The notes: generated by a model from the letters alone, not told the origin. Shown: positions 53,498-61,505, counted from the stretch's first letter. The stretch is 64,000 nucleotides of DNA from Bradyrhizobium sp. CB1650 (GCF_029761915.1 NZ_CP121695.1:5051501-5115500); one strand, 5' to 3'. A program made the numbers and translations.

Positions 53498-54436
53498 CTA
53501 GCCCGCCCGCGCCGCGCGCCGCAGCGCCTGCGGCGGCTGGCCGAAGGCGCGGATGAAGGCGCGCCGCATCCGCTCGGGATCGCGGAAGCCGGTCGCCTCC
53601 GCGACGAGCTCGATCGCCTCGCGCGAGGACTGCACGCGCTCGCGCGCGACCTCGACCCGCAGCCGCTCGATCGCCTTGGATGGCGTCGTGCCGGTCTCGG
53701 CCGCAAAGGCGCGAGCGAAATGCCGCGCGCTCATGCCGGCGCGGTCGGCGAGATCCTCCACCGTCAGGGGCGCGTCGAGATTTTCGCGCGCCCATGACAG
53801 CAGCCCGCCGAACCGGCCGTTCGGCGTCTTCAATTCCAGCAGCGAGGAGAATTGCGACTGACCGCCGCTGCGGCGGTGATAGAGCACGAGCTGACGCGCG
53901 GTCGCTTGCGCGACCTCCTCGCCGTGATCCTCGGTGACCATCGCCAGCGCAAGGTCGATGCCTGCGCTGATGCCGGCCGACGTCCACACATTGCCGTCGC
54001 GGGTGAAAATCTGGTCCGGCTCGAACTTCACCTTCGGATAACGCGCGACAAAGTCGCGCGTCCGCCCCCAATGCGTGGTGGCGCGGCGGCCGTCGAGCAG
54101 TCCGGCCTCGGCCAGCACGTAGGCGCCCGAGCAGACGCTCGCGACCCGCACGCCGCGCCGCGCGAGCCGCTGCACGAAGGCAAGCGTGGTCGGGCAGCGC
54201 GCCGCGGCAGCCACGCCCTCGCCGCCCGCCACGACAAGGGTCGTGATCGCATTCGCCGATTTGAAATCACGCGCGACCATCTCGACGCCGGACGAACTGC
54301 GCACCGGGCCTGCATTGACGGCGAGGACGCGGATCGCGAGCGGCTTGCCGGCGTAGCGCGCACCGATCTCGAAGGCGGAGATGGGACCGGCCGCATCGAG
54401 AAGCTGGAAATCCGGGAAGATCAGGATGCCGATCAT
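53498..54436 (-). CDS. GlxA family transcriptional regulator (DJ-1/PfpI plus AraC HTH)
   Basis: This regulator has 312 residues. The N-terminal DJ-1/PfpI domain (about 1-185) contains the nucleophile-elbow motif A-S-V-C-S-G-A-Y-V-L-A-E-A-G-L-L with Cys present. The C-terminal AraC domain (about 210-310) has two helix-turn-helix units (M-S-A-R-H-F-A-R-A-F, then G-F-R-D-P-E-R-M-R-R-A-F). Such proteins activate neighbouring catabolic genes in response to small nitrogen compounds. It diverges from an isonitrile-hydratase-like gene across 95 bases, its likely target. Confidence 0.9.
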   Translation of the reverse strand: MIGILIFPDFQLLDAAGPISAFEIGARYAGKPLAIRVLAVNAGPVRSSSGVEMVARDFKSANAITTLVVAGGEGVAAAARCPTTLAFVQRLARRGVRVASVCSGAYVLAEAGLLDGRRATTHWGRTRDFVARYPKVKFEPDQIFTRDGNVWTSAGISAGIDLALAMVTEDHGEEVAQATARQLVLYHRRSGGQSQFSSLLELKTPNGRFGGLLSWARENLDAPLTVEDLADRAGMSARHFARAFAAETGTTPSKAIERLRVEVARERVQSSREAIELVAEATGFRDPERMRRAFIRAFGQPPQALRRAARAG

Positions 54437-54531
54437 CGCTTAGTCTGAAAAAGAGGGAAATACGCCATTTCTGACGAGAGGGCATCACGCCATCCTGCCG
54501 ACGTCAAGCCGATTTTTCGGGAGGTTCTTCG

Positions 54532-55218
54532 ATGTCATCGCCGCTGCAGATTGGACTCTTGGTGTTCCCACGCGTCACCCAGCTCGACTTCACCGGTCCC
54601 TTGCAGGTGTTCTCTAACGTGCCCGGCGCGAAGCTGCACCTGATCTGGAAGCGCATCGAGCCGGTGCCGAGCGACTCAGTCCTGACGCTGACGCCGACCA
54701 CGACCTTTGCCGATTGCCCGCAACTGGATGTGATCTGTGTGCCGGGCGGCGGCGGCACCAACGATCTGCTCAATGACGAGCAGGTGCTCGATTTCCTGCG
54801 CAGGCAGGCCGAGGGCGCCAAATACGTCACCTCGGTCTGCACGGGATCGCTGGCGCTCGGCGCCGCCGGCCTGTTGAAGGGCTACCGCGCTGCCACCCAT
54901 TGGAGCGCGATGGAGATGCTGGCGCGCTTCGGCGCGACGCCGACAAGGACGCGTGTCTGCGTCGACCGCAACCGCGTCACCGGCGGCGGTGTCACCGCAG
55001 GCATCGACTTCGCGCTGACGCTGGTCTCGATCCTGGTCGATCGCACCACGGCGGAGGCGATCCAGCTCCAGCTCGAATACAACCCCGCCCCGCCTTTCAA
55101 TGCCGGTTCGCCCGACACCGCGCCGGCCGAGGTACTTGCTTTCCTGAGGGAACGCGGCGCGCAAAACCATGCCCGTCGCATCGAGGCCGTCGAGCGCGCC
55201 GCCGCACGGCTGATGTAG
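54532..55218 (+). CDS. DJ-1/PfpI family protein, isonitrile hydratase-like
   Basis: This is a cytosolic protein of 228 residues. The DJ-1 fold core carries the nucleophile Cys in S-V-C-T-G-S-L-A-L-G-A-A-G-L-L-K-G-Y near residue 104, and D-F-T-G-P near residue 16 holds the acidic partner. This arrangement matches isonitrile hydratase (InhA) of Pseudomonas, which turns isonitriles into N-substituted formamides. The substrate is inferred. Divergent from the GlxA-type regulator, it probably forms a regulated pair. Confidence 0.85.
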   Translation: MSSPLQIGLLVFPRVTQLDFTGPLQVFSNVPGAKLHLIWKRIEPVPSDSVLTLTPTTTFADCPQLDVICVPGGGGTNDLLNDEQVLDFLRRQAEGAKYVTSVCTGSLALGAAGLLKGYRAATHWSAMEMLARFGATPTRTRVCVDRNRVTGGGVTAGIDFALTLVSILVDRTTAEAIQLQLEYNPAPPFNAGSPDTAPAEVLAFLRERGAQNHARRIEAVERAAARLM

Positions 55219-55234
55219 GCGTTTCGCGCCGGGA

Positions 55235-55260
55235 GGAACTCTGGTTTTGGGGGGCGAGTT
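55235..55260 (+). promoter_or_regulatory. EcfG-like promoter for the DUF899 gene
   Basis: GGAAC (55235-55239) and AGTT (55257-55260) are 17 bases apart. The minus-35 is perfect and the GTT of the minus-10 is kept. It lies 38 bases before the ATG at 55298 and starts 17 bases after the previous stop. Confidence 0.55.
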
Positions 55261-55297
55261 AAGTCCGCACCAAACTCACAGCGTCCGGAGAGCAATC

Positions 55298-56017
55298 ATG
55301 GAGCATCTCCATTACCCCAACGAAACCATGGCGTATCGCGCGGCGCGGAATGCGTTGCTGGACGAGGAGGTCGCGCTTCGGGCGCAGATCGAAGCCGTCG
55401 CCGCAAAGCGTCGTGCGCTACCGCTCGGAGGCGAGGTGCCGCAGGACTACATTTTCGAGCGCATCGGCCGAACCAGCATGCCGGAACAGGTCAGGATGTC
55501 CGAGCTGTTCGGTCCGCACGACACGCTGATCCTGTACAGCTTCATGTATGGGCCAGAACGCGAGCTGCCCTGCCCCGGCTGCACCCATCTGCTCGACGGG
55601 CTCGACGGCGCCGCGCGGCATATCGGCAAGCGCGCCGCCTTCCATATCGTCGCCAAATCGCCGATCGCGCGGCTCGCCGCCTGGGCCCACGAACGTGGCT
55701 GGGAGCATCTGTCGCTGCTGTCGACCGCCGGCAACAGCTATGACGCCGACTATTTCGGCGACACGTCAAAATTCTCAAAGGGCATGCGCATGCAGCATCG
55801 CGTACCCGACGGCGAGAACTGGGACGAAACGATCTTCAACGTCTTCAAGAAAGCGAACGGCACGATCAGGCATTTCTGGGGCTCCGAGATGAGCTTTGCG
55901 CCGCCTGCCCCGAAGCAGCATCATCGTGCGGGCGATCTGGTCGATCCGCTCTGGGGCCTGCTCGACATGACGCCCGAGGGGCGCGGCGACTTCTTCCCGA
56001 AGGTCCGCTACGACTGA
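55298..56017 (+). CDS. DUF899 family thioredoxin-like protein
   Basis: This is a cytosolic protein of 239 residues of the DUF899 (AhpC/TSA-related) family. The N-terminal R-x-x-L-L-x-x-E motif is followed by a thioredoxin-like core with M-Y-G-P-E-R-E-L-P-C-P-G-C-T-H-L, whose C-P-G-C pair may be redox active, and by W-G-L-L-D-M-T-P-E-G-R-G. Function unknown; family members are thought to be thiol reductases or peroxidases. The start follows GGAGAGC. An EcfG-like promoter stands before it. Confidence 0.88.
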   Translation: MEHLHYPNETMAYRAARNALLDEEVALRAQIEAVAAKRRALPLGGEVPQDYIFERIGRTSMPEQVRMSELFGPHDTLILYSFMYGPERELPCPGCTHLLDGLDGAARHIGKRAAFHIVAKSPIARLAAWAHERGWEHLSLLSTAGNSYDADYFGDTSKFSKGMRMQHRVPDGENWDETIFNVFKKANGTIRHFWGSEMSFAPPAPKQHHRAGDLVDPLWGLLDMTPEGRGDFFPKVRYD

Positions 56018-56049
56018 CGCGCGCTAACTCCTCGACGGCATGTGCTCCA

Positions 56050-56084
56050 AAGAAAAAGGCCGCTCGGTTTCCCAAGCGGCCTTT
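56050..56084 (-). terminator. Strong intrinsic terminator of the small-RNA candidate
   Basis: On the minus strand AAAGGCCGCT (56084-56075), a ten-base loop and AGCGGCCTTT (56064-56055) form a ten-pair stem followed by TTCTTT. The T-run is on the minus strand; the plus side reads CCTGTC, so its main user is a minus-strand RNA rather than the DUF899 gene, though it may also end that message. Confidence 0.85.
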
Positions 56085-56246
56085 CCTGTCTTACGGCGGC
56101 TGCACATTCCATCGGGCGATTTCGGACCTTCCAGACCGGGGGCCTATCTCCCGGTCGGATCCTTGTCGGCGGCCGCTGCATATCGGGACAGTCGCGAGCT
56201 GTTGCCCGAACCGAACGCGATGGTCTCCCATCTCCGTAAGATGGGT
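56085..56246 (-). ncRNA. Candidate structured small RNA, about 160 nt
   Basis: The minus strand folds into nested long-range helices: 56241-56234 with 56096-56089 (eight pairs), 56223-56218 with 56114-56109 (six pairs) and 56215-56211 with 56125-56121 (five pairs). Inside these sit two hairpins, 56208-56205/56187-56184 extended by 56202-56199/56191-56188, and 56156-56150/56140-56134 (seven pairs). The terminator begins five bases beyond the 3' end. A local stem (56245-56239/56233-56227) competes with the outer helix. The length is like 6S RNA, but no Rfam family is claimed. The 5' end is approximate and no clear promoter was found. Confidence 0.55.
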
Positions 56247-56305
56247 CCATTGAGCCGGATCGCGCGCCTCGGCGCAACGGGTGCGCAAGCGGCGTCCCCG
56301 CTGTT

Positions 56306-56323
56306 CCCGTTGTCCACAACGGG
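56306..56323 (-). other. Hairpin downstream of the NDUFA12-type gene
   Basis: CCCGTTGT (56306-56313) and ACAACGGG (56316-56323) are perfect complements separated by two bases. The stem lies 60 bases after the NDUFA12-type stop (minus strand), before the small-RNA candidate. There is no T-run, so it may be a 3' stabiliser. The rest of the 364-base stretch between the two genes holds nothing coding. Confidence 0.45.
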
Positions 56324-56381
56324 GCGCAGCGAATGCGGATGCATCCAAAAGCTGTGAAGGACGATTCGGCCGGCCGGTGGT

Positions 56382-56789
56382 TTAGCCAGGCGTCCAGGGC
56401 TGGTAGTCGCCGGTCGCCTTCGGCCGCTTGCCGCTGGCCAGTGTCGAGCCGGCGGGCCGGTAGGCTCCCGGCGTGCCGGTCAGGTTCGGCACATGCGGCT
56501 TTTCCCACTCGCGCGGCTGGTACTTGATCTCTGTCGGCGGCACGTCGACGACATGATGCAGCCAGCCATGCCAGTCCGGCGGCACACGGCTCGCTTCCGC
56601 ATAGCCGTCATAAATCACCCAGCGCCGCTCGAATCCGAGCGCCGGGTCGATCGCCCCGCCGCGGGTGCGATAGTAGCGGTTACCCTGCTCGTCCTGGCCG
56701 ACCAGTTCCCCGAACCGCCAGGTCCAGAATTGGGTGCCAAAGGTCTGGCCATTCCACCAGGTGAAGAGCTTGAGGAAGAACTGTTTCAT
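56382..56789 (-). CDS. NDUFA12-type NADH:ubiquinone oxidoreductase accessory subunit
   Basis: This is a 135-residue relative of mitochondrial NDUFA12 (B17.2), an accessory subunit of complex I found in alphaproteobacteria. It has the N-terminal F-F-T/L-K-L-F-T-W-W-N-G segment, then V-G-Q-D-E-Q-G-N-R-Y-Y-R-T-R, R-R-W-V-I-Y-D-G and P-P-D-W-H-G-W-L-H-H. It binds the outside of complex I on the cytosolic side. No nuo genes are nearby, as usual for this gene. The ATG at 56789 marks the conserved M-K-Q-F-F start. Confidence 0.93.
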   Translation of the reverse strand: MKQFFLKLFTWWNGQTFGTQFWTWRFGELVGQDEQGNRYYRTRGGAIDPALGFERRWVIYDGYAEASRVPPDWHGWLHHVVDVPPTEIKYQPREWEKPHVPNLTGTPGAYRPAGSTLASGKRPKATGDYQPWTPG

Positions 56790-56977
56790 GCGGCAAGGGC
56801 CCTGCTTTCCGGGGTCCTGATGCCATCCGCACGGCGAAATGTCCAGTTCGGCCGGTGCGAACGTGACCCACGCACGGGCCATGGCGGCAGGCGCCGCCGC
56901 AATGCCGTCGCGATCCGTTCATGCCGGATTACAGGGGCCGGGCCGAAACCTGCCTCGATCGCAGACGTGTGATCCCA

Positions 56978-57002
56978 GGAACCACAGCCGTCTCAACGGG
57001 TT
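56978..57002 (+). promoter_or_regulatory. EcfG-like promoter for the BA14K gene
   Basis: GGAAC (56978-56982) and GGTT (56999-57002) are separated by 16 bases; only the first base of the minus-10 differs from the cGTT consensus. The start would be near 57009, leaving a short leader with AAAAGGAG before the ATG at 57028. Confidence 0.6.
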
Positions 57003-57027
57003 TGGCTTCCGGGAAAAGGAGTTGAAC

Positions 57028-57717
57028 ATGAACAGTCTGAGAATTTTGGGCGCCGCTGCAGCGCTGGCGCTGGTTCTGCCGATGGCGTCGCCGAGCTTTG
57101 CACAGGGCCGTGGCGGCCATGGCGGCGGCGGCGGTGGTGCTCACTTCGGCGGCGGTGGTGGCGGTGCTCACGTCGGCGGTGGCGGCGCCCGCATGGGCGG
57201 CGGCTTCAGTGGCGGCGGCGCGGCGTTCCGCGGCGGCGGTGGCAATTTCGCGGCGAACGCTGCGGTGCGTCCGGGCGGCGCTTCGCCGTCCTTCAGCACC
57301 GGCGGCCGCAGCTTCGCAGCCGGTGCTGCGATGCGTCCCGGCGTAACCTCGCCGTCCGTCACGACCGGCGGCACGCGCTTCGCAGCCGCAGGAACCGGCA
57401 CTAACTGGCGCGGTGGCAACTGGAACGGTGGCAACTGGCACGGCGGCTACTGGCGTCATCGCGGCGGCTTCTGGCCGGGCGTGGCGGCGGGTGCGACAAT
57501 CGGCGCGCTGGGCTCATACGCCTATTACGGCGGCGGCCCGTACTACGATGACTCCTACTATTATGGTGACACCTATTACGACGAAGAGCCGTCTGTGGCC
57601 GTGGTGCCCGACGGTGGCGGCGACTCCGCTGCCTACTGCGCTCAGCGCTACAGGTCCTACGATCCTGCGTCGGGGACGTATCTGGGCTATGACGGCCAAC
57701 GTCATCCCTGCCCGTAG
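57028..57717 (+). CDS. Exported glycine-rich BA14K-type protein
   Basis: This exported protein of 229 residues has a signal peptide ([16 protein letters not shown], cleavage after S-F-A-Q), followed by 50 residues of almost pure Gly/His/Ala and further Gly/Arg/Phe/Asn-rich repeats. A short membrane-like G-V-A-A-G-A-T-I-G-A-L-G segment and an acidic Tyr-rich stretch (Y-Y-D-D-S-Y-Y-Y-G-D) follow. The C-terminal A-Y-C-A-Q-R-Y-R-S-Y-D-P-x-S-G-T-Y motif is that of BA14K family proteins (a Brucella immunoreactive 14-kDa protein and relatives). Function unknown; probably envelope. EcfG-like promoter upstream. Confidence 0.88.
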   Translation: MNSLRILGAAAALALVLPMASPSFAQGRGGHGGGGGGAHFGGGGGGAHVGGGGARMGGGFSGGGAAFRGGGGNFAANAAVRPGGASPSFSTGGRSFAAGAAMRPGVTSPSVTTGGTRFAAAGTGTNWRGGNWNGGNWHGGYWRHRGGFWPGVAAGATIGALGSYAYYGGGPYYDDSYYYGDTYYDEEPSVAVVPDGGGDSAAYCAQRYRSYDPASGTYLGYDGQRHPCP

Positions 57718-57740
57718 GCGCAACACGCTCGCCTGAACCC

Positions 57741-57773
57741 AAAGGGCGTCGCAGCCGTGGCGACGCCCTTTTT
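57741..57773 (+). terminator. Intrinsic terminator after the BA14K gene
   Basis: AAAGGGCGTCGC (57741-57752), a seven-base loop and GCGACGCCCTTT (57760-57771) form a perfect twelve-pair stem followed by two more T. It ends the BA14K transcript; the mirrored A-run would also let it work on the minus strand. Confidence 0.92.
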
Positions 57774-57937
57774 CACGCGCATCGCGTGCACTGGCTATGT
57801 CCTGTTCGCCTCCTTGCAAACGGACCTTTAATCACCCCACCGTGCATATCTACCCTGATCCAATCCAAAATTGACCCGGTGCACGATTCGCCTATATCAC
57901 CAACCGCTGTGGGGACTTCGATCTACTGGGAAGTGTC

Positions 57938-58360
57938 ATGCCGCGTATCCTCGTGGTTGATGACGATCCGATGGTCGGCGCGACCATCGAGGTCCTCCTC
58001 CAACGTCAGGGCTTCGACGTCACGCTGACTGACGGCGGAGAAACGGGGCTTGCTGCCCTCGAGGCGCAGACGTTCGACGTCATGCTGGTCGACATCTTCA
58101 TGCCGCACATGCGCGGCTTCGAATCCATCCGCATCTTTCACGAGCGTGCACCGACGATTCCGCTGATCGCGATGTCCGGCTACGCCTTTGCCTCGTCGGC
58201 CTCACCCTCCCCCGATTTCTTGCGCATGGCGCTGGAGCTGGGCGCGATGCGCTGCCTGCGCAAGCCGTTCACGCCGGAAGCGCTGCTGACCACGATCAGA
58301 GAATGCCTCGCCGGCCCCGGCGAGAGCACGCCGCTGAAGGACAAGAAAGAAGCCCCTTGA
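57938..58360 (+). CDS. Single-domain response regulator
   Basis: This is a receiver-only protein of 140 residues. It has V-V-D-D-D-P at residues 6-11, the phospho-Asp in M-L-V-D-I-F-M-P-H-M-R-G (about 52), S-G-Y-A-F as switch, and the Lys in L-R-K-P-F-T. It ends with a charged tail. The stop overlaps the TTG start of the hybrid kinase gene by four bases, so the two are a coupled pair. Likely the phosphate acceptor or donor of that kinase. Confidence 0.92.
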   Translation: MPRILVVDDDPMVGATIEVLLQRQGFDVTLTDGGETGLAALEAQTFDVMLVDIFMPHMRGFESIRIFHERAPTIPLIAMSGYAFASSASPSPDFLRMALELGAMRCLRKPFTPEALLTTIRECLAGPGESTPLKDKKEAP

Positions 58361-60612
58361 TCCCCTCGCAGCGCGTCATTCTCGGTGCTGGACTTGCAAT
58401 CCTCCTGATCATCACCGCCGCCTCGATCGGACTTGACGTCAAGTCGCGGTCCGATGCGGCCTGGGTCAATCACACCATCGAAGTCCTGAAGGAAATCTCG
58501 GACCTGCGCGTCCAGATCCGCCGCGCCGAGAGCGCAGCGCGCGGCTACGAAATCTATCACACTCCGGGGTTCAGCGACGATTTCCAGGCCGCACGCAGCA
58601 ACATCGCGCCGGCGCTGGCCGACCTCAAGCGCGCCGTTCGCGACAATCCCGACCAGGTCGCCCTGCTCGAGGACACCGAGCCGCTGGTCCAGCGCCGGCT
58701 CGAGATCGCCGCCGAGGCGATGCGGTTGCGCGCCGAGAATGACGGCGCCGGTATCGCCGCGCTCCAGGGCAAGGCGGAGGGCCGCGGCCTCATGGAAACG
58801 GTGATGGCCAATCTCGACCGCCTGAGCACGCAAGAGGACGCACTCCTCGCCGCGCGCACGGCCGATTCACGTCGCACCGGCATCGTTCTGCTCGGCATCG
58901 ACGTCGCCGGAGCCGTGCTGATCCTGCTCCTGGTCGCACTTCTGCTGCGCGAGACCCGGCGCACCAGGGTGCAGCTCCAGAGCTCGCTGCACGAGACGCA
59001 GGCCGCCAAGGAGCTGCTTGAGGCCGCCGTCGCCGAGCGCACCGACCATCTCGTCACCGCGCATGACGAGCTCCGCCTCTCCGTCAACGTGCTCCAGAGC
59101 ACGTTCCGCAGCATGGCGGAGGCGGTGCTGGTCATCGACACCGAGGGTGACGTCCTGCTGTCCAATCCGGCCGCCGAGCGCATGCTGTTGCATCGCGCCG
59201 GCATGAACCTGCGCAACCTGCGGGCGCTGTCCGACGTCTTCCATGGCGATGGCGTTACGCCGCTCAAGTCCGAGGAGCTGCCGTCGACGCGCGTGCTGCG
59301 GGGCGATGCGTTCGAAGAGCTGGAGATGGTCGTCCGCCCACACAGCGGCAATCCTCCCCGCCACCTCATGATCAGCGGCCGGCCGATGCGTGACGCGCAA
59401 GGCAATGTCTCTGGCGCGGTGCTCGTCTATCACGACGCCACCACCTCGCGCGAAACCGAGCGGCAACTGCACCAGTCGCAGAAGCTGGACGCCATCGGCA
59501 AGCTCACCGGCGGCGTCGCCCACGACTTCAACAACATGCTGACGGTGATCTCCGGCAACACCGAGACGCTGGTCACGAGTCTGGACCAGCAGCCCGAGCT
59601 GCAGCGCGCGGCACGGCTGATCGACGATGCCGCCGAGCGCTGCGCCGAGCTGATCCAGCATCTGCTCGCGTTCGCGCGCAAGCAGCCGCTCAAGCCGCGC
59701 GACGTCGAAATCAACGCCGCGATCACCGATATCGCGAAGCTGTTGCGCCCCACCCTCGGCGAGCAGATCCAGATCGAGAGTGCTCTGGAACAAGGGCCGA
59801 TGACCTCGCACATCGATCCGTCGCGGCTCACCAACGCCGTGCTCAACATGGCAATCAACGCCCGCGACGCCATGCCGAACGGCGGCAAGCTCCTGCTCGA
59901 GACCCACCGGGTCACGCTGGACGAGGCCTATGCGCAGGCCAATCCGGACGTACGGCCCGGTCCCTACGTGATGCTCGCGGTCAGCGACAACGGCACCGGC
60001 ATGCCGCCCGAGGTCCAGGAGAAGGCGTTCGAGCCGTTCTTCACCACCAAGGAGGTCGGCAAGGGCTCGGGGCTCGGCTTGTCCATGGTGTATGGCTTCG
60101 TCAAGCAGTCCGGCGGCCACATCAAGATCTACAGCGAGGAAGGCCACGGCACGACGATCAAGCTCTATCTGCCGCCCGGCGAAGGCCCGGCGGAAGCGAC
60201 CGCCCCCGCCGTGCCGGCGGCCGCGGGCGGTGTCGAGACCATTCTGGTCGTCGAGGACGACGCGCTGGTGCGCAACTTCGTCACCGCGCAGTTGCAGAGC
60301 CTCGGCTACCGGACCATCGCCGCCGCCGACAGCAAGGCCGCGCTGCAATTGATCGAAGCCGGCGAAGCCTTCGACCTCCTGTTCACCGACATCGTCATCC
60401 CCGGCGGCATCAGCGGGCGCGAACTCGCGGAGAAAGCCGCAAAAATCCGCCCCGGGCTGAAAGTGCTCTACACTTCCGGCTACACCGACAACGCGATCGT
60501 GCACCAGGGCAAGCTCGACGACGGCGTGATGCTGCTGACAAAACCCTACCGCCGCAACCAGCTTGCCGAGATGATCCGGCTGGCGCTGAGCGGCGGGGCG
60601 ACCGCGCGTTAG
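58357..60612 (+). CDS. CHASE3-PAS hybrid histidine kinase with C-terminal receiver
   Basis: This is a membrane kinase of 751 residues. Two helices (about 8-28 and 178-198) flank a periplasmic CHASE3 domain (Q-I-R-R-A-E-S-A-A-R-G-Y-E). A coiled coil, a PAS domain (about 248-368), HisKA with phospho-His in G-G-V-A-H-D-F-N-N-M-L (about 390), HATPase with N-A-R-D-A-M-P-N-G-G and D-N-G-T-G-M, and a receiver (about 628-745, phospho-Asp in L-L-F-T-D-I-V-I-P-G-G) follow. The TTG at 58357 is the only start that both fits the first helix and overlaps the previous stop. Its stop overlaps that of the convergent LysR gene. Confidence 0.88.
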   Translation: MIPSQRVILGAGLAILLIITAASIGLDVKSRSDAAWVNHTIEVLKEISDLRVQIRRAESAARGYEIYHTPGFSDDFQAARSNIAPALADLKRAVRDNPDQVALLEDTEPLVQRRLEIAAEAMRLRAENDGAGIAALQGKAEGRGLMETVMANLDRLSTQEDALLAARTADSRRTGIVLLGIDVAGAVLILLLVALLLRETRRTRVQLQSSLHETQAAKELLEAAVAERTDHLVTAHDELRLSVNVLQSTFRSMAEAVLVIDTEGDVLLSNPAAERMLLHRAGMNLRNLRALSDVFHGDGVTPLKSEELPSTRVLRGDAFEELEMVVRPHSGNPPRHLMISGRPMRDAQGNVSGAVLVYHDATTSRETERQLHQSQKLDAIGKLTGGVAHDFNNMLTVISGNTETLVTSLDQQPELQRAARLIDDAAERCAELIQHLLAFARKQPLKPRDVEINAAITDIAKLLRPTLGEQIQIESALEQGPMTSHIDPSRLTNAVLNMAINARDAMPNGGKLLLETHRVTLDEAYAQANPDVRPGPYVMLAVSDNGTGMPPEVQEKAFEPFFTTKEVGKGSGLGLSMVYGFVKQSGGHIKIYSEEGHGTTIKLYLPPGEGPAEATAPAVPAAAGGVETILVVEDDALVRNFVTAQLQSLGYRTIAAADSKAALQLIEAGEAFDLLFTDIVIPGGISGRELAEKAAKIRPGLKVLYTSGYTDNAIVHQGKLDDGVMLLTKPYRRNQLAEMIRLALSGGATAR

Positions 60613-61505
60613 CGTGCACGCCTGGGACGCTGCGCGCCGGACATCCTTTCGACGGACTCGATGAATGCCTTTATGACCGGTGAATGAGCGCGATCCTTGT
60701 GATGCGCGATGCTGTATCGCGTCTTGATCGTGCAATCACTAATCTCAAGCGTTCGCAAGTTGGGGTGCGGCACAAATTCGAAGTCCGCGACGACGCTTAT
60801 GCCGAGCCCTTGTTCGACCGCCTTCCATACTCCCTCTCGGCTTTCGATCTCGAACACCGGCCTGATCTTCAATCCCGCCGACTCGACTGCGGCCTCGAAT
60901 GCCCGGCGGGTGGTCGAGCCACGCTCCCGCAACACGAAGGGCTGATCTGCCAACTCGCGAAGCTTGACCGATCTCCTGTTGAACCAGGGATGCTGCCGAT
61001 TGACGAACACGATCACGCGGTGTGTCCGGTAAGGGATCATTGCGACACGCGGGTCCTCCGGGACCTCAGCCAGAATGGCGACATCCGCCTCGAAGTCGAT
61101 GATGTGGCGGAGCGTGCGTTCGGAATTGCCAAGCAGGGTCGACACGTGGACCGCCGGATGACTCTGCTTGAACGCGGCGATGATCTCGGTTGCATGGAAC
61201 GGTCCGACCGTCGCAACGCGCAGATGACCTTTGGTCGCCTTGCCATGAGCGGCCAGCAGATCATGCGCCTCATCGCAGAACTTCATGATGCCCCGCGTGA
61301 TCTCGAACAGCGCGGCGCCGGCTTCCGTGAGTTCGACCCGCCGAGGCTTTCGGATCAGCAGCTCGACTCCATACTTCTCCTCCAGCTCCTTGACCTGGAT
61401 CGTGAGGGTCGGCTGGCCGACGTTGAGGACGCGCGACGCCGCGGTAAAGCCGCCGTGTTCCGCAACGGCATGAAAGGCGCGGAGCTGACTGAACACTATT
61501 GACAT
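60609..61505 (-). CDS. LysR-type regulator, phosphonate catabolism type
   Basis: This DNA-binding regulator has 298 residues: N-terminal winged helix-turn-helix (F-H-A-V-A-E-H-G-G-F-T-A-A-S-R-V-L-N-V-G-Q-P-T-L-T) and a periplasmic-binding-like effector domain (V-A-T-V-G-P-F-H-A-T-E-I). It most resembles the LysR proteins linked to 2-aminoethylphosphonate breakdown. It is divergent from an alcohol dehydrogenase-phnA pair, its presumed target. The ATG at 61505 lies inside an inverted repeat that is probably its own operator, so it is likely autorepressed. Confidence 0.85.
   Translation of the reverse strand: MSIVFSQLRAFHAVAEHGGFTAASRVLNVGQPTLTIQVKELEEKYGVELLIRKPRRVELTEAGAALFEITRGIMKFCDEAHDLLAAHGKATKGHLRVATVGPFHATEIIAAFKQSHPAVHVSTLLGNSERTLRHIIDFEADVAILAEVPEDPRVAMIPYRTHRVIVFVNRQHPWFNRRSVKLRELADQPFVLRERGSTTRRAFEAAVESAGLKIRPVFEIESREGVWKAVEQGLGISVVADFEFVPHPNLRTLEISDCTIKTRYSIAHHKDRAHSPVIKAFIESVERMSGAQRPRRAR

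Noticed and set aside
56085..56246. Calling the structured RNA 6S RNA
   Set aside because: Length and closing stem fit, but the interior shows two hairpins rather than a clear symmetric open bubble, and no conserved sequence could be verified by eye.
56008..56508. 166-codon minus-strand ORF covering the small-RNA candidate
   Set aside because: It runs through the NDUFA12-type gene in another frame, the structured RNA and the terminator stem, and no domain is visible. Folding evidence is stronger than coding evidence.
58867..60735. Minus-strand ORF of 622 codons opposite the hybrid kinase
   Set aside because: Same cause: the kinase motifs are complete on the plus strand, and the antisense product has no recognisable domain.
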